From assembly GCA_005887855.1 (NCBI GenBank), contig VBQB01000259.1, positions 1-17,645 of the forward strand: a DNA stretch of 17,645 nt. Reading direction: 5' to 3'. Under the pieces are notes generated by a model, which searched no databases, was not told where the DNA came from, and saw only the letters and a list, made by a program, of their open reading frames with translations. This document shows, one piece after another, positions 1-5,946 of the stretch. Within the stretch, counting starts at the first letter, position 1. Each line of letters opens with the position of its first letter. Both the position numbers and the translations under genes were made by a program. Source of the DNA: Verrucomicrobiota bacterium. Lineage in GTDB: Bacteria; Verrucomicrobiota; Verrucomicrobiae; Chthoniobacterales; UBA10450.

Positions 1-351
1 AATCTCCGGCAGGTGGACCTTGAGAATGAAGCAATCTTCGCCAGTGATTCGATGACATTCCACAACCTCGGGAATCGATTGCGCGAGCGCAGCGATTTTC
101 GGCAAACGCCCGGGAAGCGGCCGAATTCTGACAAAGGCGGTGATTGCATGTCCGAACGCTTTCGGATCTATCTCGAGCCGATAGCCGGCGATCAGGCCAC
201 TCTTTTCCAAACGGAGGACGCGCTCTTTGGCGGCTGGGTTGGACATCCCAATTTTCCGAGCCAGCTCCGCAATCGACATCCGGGGATTGTTTTGGAGTAA
301 GCGCACAATCTCGATATTTTTGCTATCTGCCGCGATTACTTTATTATTCAT
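1..351 (-). CDS. Lrp/AsnC-family transcriptional regulator (3' end outside window)
   Basis: This is a DNA-binding regulator of the leucine-responsive/AsnC family, which usually senses an amino acid and controls its transport or metabolism. The first 117 codons are present; the frame is open to the window edge, so the C-terminal part of the ligand-binding domain is missing. It starts MNNKVIAADSKNIEIVRLLQ. Residues about 10-60 match the family winged helix-turn-helix, with RMSIAELARKIGMSNPAAKERV followed by RLEKSGLIAGY as the wing. The segment from about residue 75 (AITAFVRIRPLPG) begins the alpha/beta RAM domain, and EVVECHRITGEDCFILKV is the typical strand-helix-strand of that domain. No strong Shine-Dalgarno precedes the ATG. 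The gene is divergent from a DMT exporter, the common arrangement in which an Lrp-type regulator controls a neighbouring amino acid exporter. Family call is firm; the target is inferred. Confidence 0.9.
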   Translation of the reverse strand, partial: MNNKVIAADSKNIEIVRLLQNNPRMSIAELARKIGMSNPAAKERVLRLEKSGLIAGYRLEIDPKAFGHAITAFVRIRPLPGRLPKIAALAQSIPEVVECHRITGEDCFILKVHLPEI

Positions 352-384
352 CAAGTCAATTGCGATAATGCCTTAATATACTAT

Positions 385-410
385 ACTAATACGCCAACAT
401 TACCATTAGT
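385..410. promoter_or_regulatory. Inverted repeat in divergent region, candidate Lrp-type operator
   Basis: Perfect 6-bp arms ACTAAT (385-390) and ATTAGT (405-410) are separated by 14 bp in an AT-rich stretch between the divergent regulator and exporter genes. Lrp/AsnC proteins bind AT-rich imperfect dyads, usually in their own promoter region. The assignment rests on position and symmetry only. Confidence 0.35.
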
Positions 411-428
411 TATTGTTGACGCACTCGA

Positions 429-456
429 TTGACTTTTTATCTTGAGTCCGTATAAC
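429..456 (+). promoter_or_regulatory. Candidate sigma-70-type promoter for the exporter gene
   Basis: TTGACT (429-434) is followed after 16 bp by TATAAC (451-456), each close to the sigma-70 consensus. Transcription would start about 40 bp before the ATG at 500. The site lies just downstream of the ACTAAT/ATTAGT dyad, so a bound regulator could act on it. Confidence 0.5.
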
Positions 457-499
457 AGACGAGGTCATATCGCCGGGGTATCCACTCACACGGGCGCAG

Positions 500-1352
500 A
501 TGCGCAAGGAACGAAGGATTCCGCCGGAAATGTTTTTCGTCGGCAGCGCCATCTTTCACTATCTTGGTCCAGCTTTCGCAGTTCTTCTTTTTCGCGCATG
601 TCGATGTACTAGGAGTCGCATGGCTGCGGATTGCAAGTGCGGCGGTGGTGTTCGTATTTTGGAAACGTCCGTGGCGTTTATTCAAAGAGCTGGACGCGAG
701 CGAACGTCGAGTTGTGATTTCATTAGGCATCGTGCTCGCAAGCATGAATGTGTGTTTCTATCTAGCGATCAGCCGGCTGCCACTCGCGACAGTAGGAACG
801 ATTGAATTCCTCGGACCGATCGCGCTCGCGGCGGCGGGGGTGCGAACAATGCGTAACCTCGCCGCTCTTCTCCTGGCCATCGGAGGCGTTTTCCTGCTCG
901 CGAGCATGCGGATCGGCGGCGAATCAGCCGGCTACATTTTCGCGTTCGCCAATTGCGCGCTGTTCGTTCTTTACATTTTGCTTGGACACCAGATCGCCGG
1001 CAAAGGCGGTCGCGATGGAGTAGAACGTCTGGCCATTGCAATGGTCGTTGCGATGATCGCCATCAGTCCAATTGGATTAAGAAGCGCATTCGGCGCGCTG
1101 GTCGATCCGAAACTTATTCTCGCCGGCATAGGAGTTGGAATCTGTTCGTCCGTTATACCGTACATCTGCGATCAATTTACGATGGCGCGATTATCAAAGG
1201 CTACGTTTGCGCTTTTGCTGTCTCTGCTGCCCGCGACCGCGTGCGTGATCGGAATAATAGTCCTGCGCCAAATACCTTCCGTTTCCGAGTTAACGGGTAT
1301 CGGCGCGGTGATCGCCGGCGTGGCTTTGAAACGAAGCACTAATGAGGAGTAA
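500..1352 (+). CDS. EamA/RhtA-like DMT-family exporter, apparent one-base frameshift
   Basis: This is an integral inner-membrane transporter of the drug/metabolite superfamily; RhtA-like members export amino acids such as threonine or homoserine. The frame opened by ATG 500 reads RIPPEMFFVGSAIFHYLGPA then FAVLLF up to 592. The frame used from about 594 reads AHVDVLGVAWLRIASAAVV and continues intact to the TAA at 1350-1352. Removing one T from the T5 run at 588-592 joins them as AVLLFAHVDVLGVAWLR, a good family N-terminus. The rejoined protein would be about 283 residues, the usual ten-helix size. Without the repair, translation would have to begin at a TTG at 564 and lose the first helix. A sequencing or assembly error in a homopolymer is as likely as a real mutation. 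The aldo/keto reductase begins 7 bp after the stop, so the two are probably co-transcribed. Substrate unknown. Confidence 0.8.
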
Positions 1353-1359
1353 CAAAAGA

Positions 1360-2337
1360 ATGAACTACACAAACCTTGGCAAGACCGGTCTCAAAGTATC
1401 CCGAATGTGTTTGGGCTGCATGAGCTACGGAATGGTGAAAAGGCAATGGTTTTTGGATGAAGAAGAAGGGCGGCCTTTCATCCGGAGAGCGCTCGAACTC
1501 GGAATCAATTTTTTCGACACCGCCAATATGTATTCAAACGGTGCGAGTGAAGAAGTTTTAGGCCGCGCGCTCCGCGATTTTGCAAAGCGCGAGGAAGTCG
1601 TCGTCGCGACCAAAGTCTATTTTCCGATGCGCCCGGACGTTAACGGTCGCGGATTATCCCGCAAGGCAGTCATGACGGAGATCGACAATAGTCTGCGACG
1701 ACTCGGAACTGATTATGTCGATCTTTATCAAATTCACCGCTGGGATTACGAGACGCCGATCGAAGAAACGCTCGAAGCGCTTCACGATGTCGTGAAAGCA
1801 GGAAAGGCGCGTTACATCGGCGCATCCTCCATGTTCGCATGGCAATTTTGCAAGGCGCTTTACCTAGCAGATCTCCATGGATGGACACGCTTTGTTTCAA
1901 TGCAACCGCATTACAATCTGCTTAACCGGGAGGAGGAACGCGAAATGTTGGGTCTGTGTTTAGCAGAAGGCATCGGCGTGTTGCCATGGAGTCCACTGGC
2001 GCGTGGTCGCTTGACACGTGCATGGGAATCGCAATCCAGCACAACGCGCAGTCAGACTGATGAATACGGCAAACAGATTTATTCGGAAACCGAAGAAGCG
2101 GACAAGCCGGTAGTGGATCGCGTCGGAGAAATCGCCGAAGCGCGAGGTATCACACGCGCGCAGATCGCGCTGGCGTGGTTGTTTCAGCAGCCGGCCGTGA
2201 CCGCGCCAATTGTTGGCGCGACCAAACCTCATCATCTTGAGGAGGCAGTTGGAGCGTTGGCTATAAAATTATCTGAGGCGGAAATTGAAGCGCTCGAGGC
2301 GCCATACGTGCCTCATCCTGTCGTTGGATTCGAATGA
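1360..2337 (+). CDS. Aldo/keto reductase (YajO-like)
   Basis: This is an NADP(H)-dependent oxidoreductase of the AKR superfamily, cytosolic, 325 residues. The ATG at 1360 (MNYTNLGKTGLKVSRMCLGC) is chosen over the in-frame ATG at 1342. It gives the standard family N-terminus and has GAGGAG at 1344-1349 at good spacing. The AKR catalytic tetrad can be read as Asp53 (in FFDTANMYS), Tyr58, Lys85 (in ATKVYF) and His126 (in YQIHRWD). Later motifs SPLARGRLTR and APIVGATKPHH fit the TIM-barrel and the cofactor-phosphate loop. The long match to the MxYxxLGxTGLKVSRxCLG type with SRKAVMTEIDNSLRRLGTDY places it near YajO-like reductases. The physiological substrate cannot be read from the sequence. It sits 7 bp behind the exporter, probably one transcript. 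Confidence 0.9.
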   Translation: MNYTNLGKTGLKVSRMCLGCMSYGMVKRQWFLDEEEGRPFIRRALELGINFFDTANMYSNGASEEVLGRALRDFAKREEVVVATKVYFPMRPDVNGRGLSRKAVMTEIDNSLRRLGTDYVDLYQIHRWDYETPIEETLEALHDVVKAGKARYIGASSMFAWQFCKALYLADLHGWTRFVSMQPHYNLLNREEEREMLGLCLAEGIGVLPWSPLARGRLTRAWESQSSTTRSQTDEYGKQIYSETEEADKPVVDRVGEIAEARGITRAQIALAWLFQQPAVTAPIVGATKPHHLEEAVGALAIKLSEAEIEALEAPYVPHPVVGFE

Positions 2338-2353
2338 TACGCGTTCCGCTTCT

Positions 2354-3514
2354 CTAAATCGCCGCGAAGGCGAATTGCAAATCGTCGATCAGATCGCGCA
2401 CGTCTTCCACGCCGACCGATAGCCTAACGAGCGAATCGGTTACGCCGAGCGCCTCACGTTGTTCCTGTGGCACCGACGCGTGCGTCATGAGGGCGGGATG
2501 ATTGATGAGGCTCTCGACGCCCCCGAGGCTTTCCGCCAGCGAAAATAGATGCGTGTTCTCCAGAAAACGCTTCGTCCCAGCGAGATCGGTCTTCAGAACA
2601 ATCGTCACCATGCCGCCGAAGCCGCGCATTTGCTGCCGGGCGAGGTCGTGCTGCGGATGCGATTTTAGGCCGGGGTAACTGACCGATTTCACTTGCGGTT
2701 GCTCCTCCAGCCAGCGCGCAATTTCAATCGCGTTTGAACAGTGCCGCTCCATGCGCAGCGCAAGGGTTTTCAAACTGCGCATGACCAGAAAGCTTTCGAA
2801 CGGCCCCGCAATTGCGCCAACTGAATTTTGTAAAAACGCAATCTGGTCGCCGAGCTCCTTGTTCTCGCCGACTACCACCACGCCGCCGACCAAGTCGGAA
2901 TGTCCGTTCAGATATTTGGTGGCGGAATGGATCACCAGATCGAAGCCGGGCTCGATCGGCCGCTGAATCCACGGAGTCGCAAACGTATTATCGCAAACCG
3001 AAACGATCTTGTGCTCGCGTGCGATTTTGGCGATCGCTTCCAGATCGATCAGCTTGAGCAGCGGATTGCTCGGAGTCTCGATCCACACCATCCGGGTGTT
3101 CGGCTTGATCGCGCGTCCGAAATCTTCCGCATCGGTCAGATCGACGTAGGCAAAATCGAGATTAGCCGAGCGGCGTCTAACTTTCTCGAATAATCGAAAT
3201 GTGCCTCCGTAAAGATCGTCGCTCGCGACTATATGCGAACCACTTTCGAGCACTTCCAGCGCAGTGGACATCGCGGCCAGCCCGGACGCGAATGCAAACC
3301 CCCGGGCGCCACTTTCCAAATCGGCGATGCAACGTTCGTAAGCGAGCCGCGTCGGATTGATAGAGCGCGCGTAATCGTAGCCTTTGTGTTTGCCCGGACT
3401 TTCCTGGACGTATGTTGATGTTGCGTAAATCGGCGTCATTATCGCGCCGGTGGATGGATCGGGCTCCTGTCCGGCGTGAACGGCCCGCGTGGCAAAACCG
3501 TGCTGTCTTTTCAT
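2354..3514 (-). CDS. Cystathionine gamma-lyase / gamma-synthase family enzyme (PLP)
   Basis: This is a PLP-dependent enzyme of the Cys/Met metabolism family, 386 residues, cytosolic tetramer in this family. The ATG at 3514 gives MKRQHGFATRAVHAGQEPDP, the normal family start. An open extension of 41 codons upstream is read through a palindromic repeat and is not a protein-like N-terminus. Visible family features are YDYARSINPTR (about 46-56), the substrate/PLP region SDDLYGGTFRLFE with Tyr102, ETPSNP (146-151), DNTFATP, and PLP lysine Lys200 in HSATKYLNGHSD. The C-terminal SLGGVESLINHPALMTH is typical. Gamma-lyase, gamma-synthase and beta-lyase cannot be separated on motifs. The gene lies 119 bp behind a cystathionine beta-synthase on the same strand, which favours gamma-lyase (cystathionine to cysteine, 2-oxobutanoate and ammonia). 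Confidence 0.9.
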   Translation of the reverse strand: MKRQHGFATRAVHAGQEPDPSTGAIMTPIYATSTYVQESPGKHKGYDYARSINPTRLAYERCIADLESGARGFAFASGLAAMSTALEVLESGSHIVASDDLYGGTFRLFEKVRRRSANLDFAYVDLTDAEDFGRAIKPNTRMVWIETPSNPLLKLIDLEAIAKIAREHKIVSVCDNTFATPWIQRPIEPGFDLVIHSATKYLNGHSDLVGGVVVVGENKELGDQIAFLQNSVGAIAGPFESFLVMRSLKTLALRMERHCSNAIEIARWLEEQPQVKSVSYPGLKSHPQHDLARQQMRGFGGMVTIVLKTDLAGTKRFLENTHLFSLAESLGGVESLINHPALMTHASVPQEQREALGVTDSLVRLSVGVEDVRDLIDDLQFAFAAI

Positions 3515-3521
3515 CTGTAAC

Positions 3522-3538
3522 ACAGGCTTCCAGCCTGT
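3522..3538. repeat. Short palindrome upstream of the gamma-lyase start
   Basis: On the minus strand ACAGGCT-GGA-AGCCTGT is a perfect 7-bp stem with a 3-nt loop. It ends 7 bp before the ATG at 3514. GGAAG, the nearest Shine-Dalgarno-like run, lies in its loop and stem. I recall this type of ACAGGCT palindrome as a frequent intergenic element in Verrucomicrobia (memory, not checked). Confidence 0.6.
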
Positions 3539-3584
3539 ACGGCCAATAGGTGGCTCGCCTTTTGTCTGCTGAAAGCAAAGAAGC

Positions 3585-3601
3585 GCAAGCCTCTGGCTTG
3601 C
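3585..3601. repeat. Second short palindrome between cbs and the gamma-lyase gene
   Basis: GCAAGCC-TCT-GGCTTGC is a perfect 7-bp stem with a 3-nt loop, the same architecture as the palindrome at 3522-3538 and 46 bp away from it. It lies 32 bp after the beta-synthase stop codon on the minus strand. The pair probably forms one composite dispersed repeat and may attenuate or process the transcript. Confidence 0.6.
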
Positions 3602-3633
3602 GATTGGAATCGGCAACAAGCGGGACGCATGTC

Positions 3634-5076
3634 TCACAGATATTCGCGGGTCGGCGGCACAGACGACTTCGGCATGTGCAACCGCAAATAAGAGAGCAGG
3701 TCGGTGCGCGTAACGAGTCCGAGAAATTTGTCGCCGTCCATTACAATCGCAACGCGGCCACGATCGAATACTGCAAGCAGATCGTTGATCTTCGCCTGCG
3801 GCGAAAGCGTCTCCAGGCGATCGGTCATCGCATTTTTCACGCGATCATTAAAGTGCGTCGGATCGCGATGCACCTTCACGAGGAGATCGGACTCATCGAG
3901 AATGCCGATGGCACGACCCGTTTCATCGACTACGGGAACTTGCGAAACATCGGCCTGTCGCATCCGGTTAAATGCCGTGAGGAGGCTGTCATTTGGACCG
4001 ACCGAAATGACTTCACCGGCTTCGTAGCGATGCGAAATCAAATCGCTCAAATCCCCATGTGGCGGCCGATGCATAAATCCCTGCTCCGTCATCCAGAAGT
4101 CGTTGTACATCTTCGAGAGATATTTGTTTCCGGTATCGGCGACAAATGTGACCACACGTTTGCGTTTCGCCTGCTTTCGACAATAACGCAGCGCCCCGGC
4201 GAGCAACGTGCCGGTAGATGAACCACCGAGAATTCCCTCCTGACGCAGGAGTTCTCGCGCGGTAGAGAAGCTTTCTTCGTCGTCAATCTCGAATGCATCG
4301 GTCACGAAAGACATATCGGCGATTTCCGGCACGAAATCCTCACCGATCCCTTCGACCGCCCAGCTTCCAGACTCCACCAGCTTACCGGTCTTGACGTACT
4401 CATAAAGAACAGAGCCGGTCGGATCGGCCAAAATCATTTCGATTCCGCGCCGTGGTTTAACACGCGAAAAAAATCGTCCGAGTCCGGTAAGAGTCCCGCC
4501 GGAGCCGACACCACAAACGATTGCATCGACATCGTGCCGCATCTGCTCCCAAATTTCGGGCCCGGTCGTGCGTTCGTGAGCCTTCGGATTCGCCGGATTG
4601 CCAAACTGATTTACATAAAAGCCGCCTGGAATTTCTTGAGCGAGTCGCGCCGCAACGTCCTGATAATATTCCGGATGCCCGCGGGTTACATCAGAGCGGA
4701 CGATGCGCACCTCAGCGCCGAGCGCGCGCACGTGGAAGATCTTCTCCTGCGACATTTTGTCGGGAATAACGAGCAACACGCGATAACCTTTCGCGCCGGC
4801 GACCAGTGCAAGACCTAGACCAGTGTTGCCGGCAGTTGCCTCGACGACAGTGCCACCGGGTCGCAACGTTCCTTCGCGCTCCGCCGCCTCGATCATCGTC
4901 AAAGCGACACGATCTTTTATTGAGCCGGTCGGATTTTGATTCTCCAGCTTTACGAAGAGCTGACAGGGACCTGTATCCATTCGCGTGATTTCGACCAAAG
5001 GTGTGTCGCCAATCAGCGAGAGGATCGCTGGCGGTTTATCCTGCAAAATCGAAGGCGCGGGAGGAATCTCGAGCAT
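3634..5076 (-). CDS. cbs: Cystathionine beta-synthase with C-terminal CBS domain pair
   Basis: This PLP enzyme would condense homocysteine with serine (or O-acetylserine/sulfide as side activity) to cystathionine, 480 residues. The fold-type II core spans about residues 15-320. Lys54 in NPTGSIKDR is the PLP Schiff-base lysine, TAGNTG (81-86) is the substrate loop, and GVGSGGTLTG and GGSSTG bind PLP phosphate. A tandem CBS pair follows from about 340 to 470 (MRQADVSQVPVVDETGRAIG and GRVAIVMDGDKFLGLVTRTD), as in regulated CBS enzymes that bind adenosyl ligands. There is no N-terminal heme domain. The ATG at 5076 is preferred to a TTG at 5094 that would overlap the upstream gene. With the ATG the gap to that gene is 10 bp, implying one transcript. 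A cysteine synthase fused to CBS domains is the alternative reading; the adjacent gamma-lyase supports CBS. Confidence 0.88.
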   Translation of the reverse strand: MLEIPPAPSILQDKPPAILSLIGDTPLVEITRMDTGPCQLFVKLENQNPTGSIKDRVALTMIEAAEREGTLRPGGTVVEATAGNTGLGLALVAGAKGYRVLLVIPDKMSQEKIFHVRALGAEVRIVRSDVTRGHPEYYQDVAARLAQEIPGGFYVNQFGNPANPKAHERTTGPEIWEQMRHDVDAIVCGVGSGGTLTGLGRFFSRVKPRRGIEMILADPTGSVLYEYVKTGKLVESGSWAVEGIGEDFVPEIADMSFVTDAFEIDDEESFSTARELLRQEGILGGSSTGTLLAGALRYCRKQAKRKRVVTFVADTGNKYLSKMYNDFWMTEQGFMHRPPHGDLSDLISHRYEAGEVISVGPNDSLLTAFNRMRQADVSQVPVVDETGRAIGILDESDLLVKVHRDPTHFNDRVKNAMTDRLETLSPQAKINDLLAVFDRGRVAIVMDGDKFLGLVTRTDLLSYLRLHMPKSSVPPTREYL

Positions 5077-5086
5077 GCTGAAAGTT

Positions 5087-5599
5087 CTACTCAATCGCCG
5101 GTTCGCCCTTGTGCGACCATTGGGACTGGCTGTCCTCCAGAAATTGTTGCAGGACTGGAAACCGGACCTCGCCGTAGTTCAACGCATAACGGAGATCACC
5201 CCCTTTATAAACCCAGGTCGTGGGAATCCACGAAAGAGGCAGACCAGCAAATTCTTTGATGTGATTTTGGCCGCGCGGGCCGGGATCGGCTAAAATGGTG
5301 ACGTTCGGCTGACCACCAATTTCAAATTTTTTCAGCATGGCGGCCCCGTCCCCTCCACCGTTCCAGACGGAAACGAAGTAGAAATGCACTTGCGGATTGT
5401 CTTTGACCATTTTGAGCCAGCCGCTGCTTTTCAATTCCGCCTGGCAATTCGTACACCACGGCGCCCAGAGGTGCACGACGCTCAGGTCTTGGGACTTAAT
5501 TGCGTCCACAACCTTCTGTTCGGCAGGCGATGGCTCGGCACGAAGCGGCGAGGCTGTCGCGAGGACCGCGGTCAAGATCGACAAGCGTAAGATCGACAT
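5087..5599 (-). CDS. Secreted thioredoxin-fold protein (TlpA/ResA-like)
   Basis: This 170-residue protein is likely exported to the periplasm: MSILRLSILTAVLATASPLRA has a short basic start, hydrophobic core and AxA-like cleavage region. The mature part carries the redox motif WAPWCTNC (CxxC at about 48-51) after VVHLW, then a thioredoxin fold, with IPTTWVYKGG supplying the cis-proline loop. It resembles TlpA/ResA-type thiol-disulfide reductases, which reduce disulfides or support cytochrome c maturation. The CxxC interior residues (TN) are not the classical GP. It is the first gene of a minus-strand unit, 10 bp before cystathionine beta-synthase, so it is probably co-expressed with cysteine synthesis. 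The link to sulfur metabolism is inferred from position only. Confidence 0.82.
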   Translation of the reverse strand: MSILRLSILTAVLATASPLRAEPSPAEQKVVDAIKSQDLSVVHLWAPWCTNCQAELKSSGWLKMVKDNPQVHFYFVSVWNGGGDGAAMLKKFEIGGQPNVTILADPGPRGQNHIKEFAGLPLSWIPTTWVYKGGDLRYALNYGEVRFPVLQQFLEDSQSQWSHKGEPAIE

Positions 5600-5609
5600 G
5601 TTATTCCAA

Positions 5610-5637
5610 AATATGGAGAGAAACGGGACGCGCTCAA
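5610..5637 (-). promoter_or_regulatory. Candidate promoter of the thioredoxin-cbs-lyase unit
   Basis: On the minus strand TTGAGC (5637-5632) and CATATT (5615-5610) are separated by 16 bp, each matching four of six consensus positions. The -10 would lie only about 10 bp before the ATG at 5599, which makes a very short leader. This is weak support. Confidence 0.28.
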
Positions 5638-5794
5638 GGGTAGCACAAGTATGCGATTGGGGAGCGCATGTGTCTTGCGTGCTGGCGACGGTGTCTCACT
5701 GGTGCGAACTTTTGCTGTCGTGGCAGGCGTGCCGTCTGCAATAAAGGGAAAGTGCAGCAGACACGGCTGCCTCTACAGTTATCGTCTGTAGGAG

Positions 5795-5823
5795 TTGACC
5801 CGCCAGCCGAAACTGACTACTGT
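5795..5823 (+). promoter_or_regulatory. Candidate rpsA promoter
   Basis: TTGACC (5795-5800) is followed after 17 bp by TACTGT (5818-5823). The -35 is good and the -10 is weak. If used, the rpsA leader would be about 115 nt and would contain the TIR element at 5843-5914. Confidence 0.35.
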
Positions 5824-5842
5824 GGCGCTCCGTTTCCGCTGG

Positions 5843-5914
5843 TGTAGCGGCGGGGTCAAGAATAATGTGACGCTTCTTCGGCTTCGCTCAGGACAGACTC
5901 CGATCGCCGCTACA
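5843..5914. repeat. 72-bp element with perfect 10-bp terminal inverted repeats
   Basis: TGTAGCGGCG (5843-5852) and CGCCGCTACA (5905-5914) are exact reverse complements. The interior holds, on the minus strand at 5897-5875, a sequence that reads CPERSRR, a motif I know as a translated trace of a widespread dispersed repeat. The 15-bp run CTGGTGTAGCGGCGG at the left edge recurs exactly at 17080-17094. There is no coding capacity, so a mobile miniature repeat is the simplest reading. Confidence 0.65.
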
Positions 5915-5928
5915 GCGTTACGTGCCTG

Positions 5929-5935
5929 AAGGAGG
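5929..5935 (+). promoter_or_regulatory. Strong Shine-Dalgarno of rpsA
   Basis: AAGGAGG lies 11 nt before the ATG at 5947 and fixes that start. It is the strongest ribosome binding site in the window, fitting a highly expressed ribosomal gene. Confidence 0.8.
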
Positions 5936-5946
5936 CTTTTTAATTT

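Larger units (their letters stand above)
5600..5946. other. 347-bp divergent intergenic region with repeats and rpsA leader
   Basis: No protein-like ORF was found here. The region holds a candidate minus-strand promoter near the thioredoxin gene, a candidate plus-strand promoter at 5795-5823, a partial copy of a GCCTCTACA-ending repeat (about 5754-5777), a TIR element at 5843-5914, and the AAGGAGG ribosome binding site of rpsA. A 278-residue minus-strand frame that crosses this region and rpsA is an antisense shadow. Confidence 0.7.

Noticed and set aside
3515..3637. 41-codon N-terminal extension of the gamma-lyase
   Set aside because: It is encoded by palindromic repeat DNA and the family N-terminus begins at the ATG at 3514.
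3550..4221. 223-codon open frame on the plus strand
   Set aside because: It is antisense to the CBS-domain part of cystathionine beta-synthase and shows no family resemblance.
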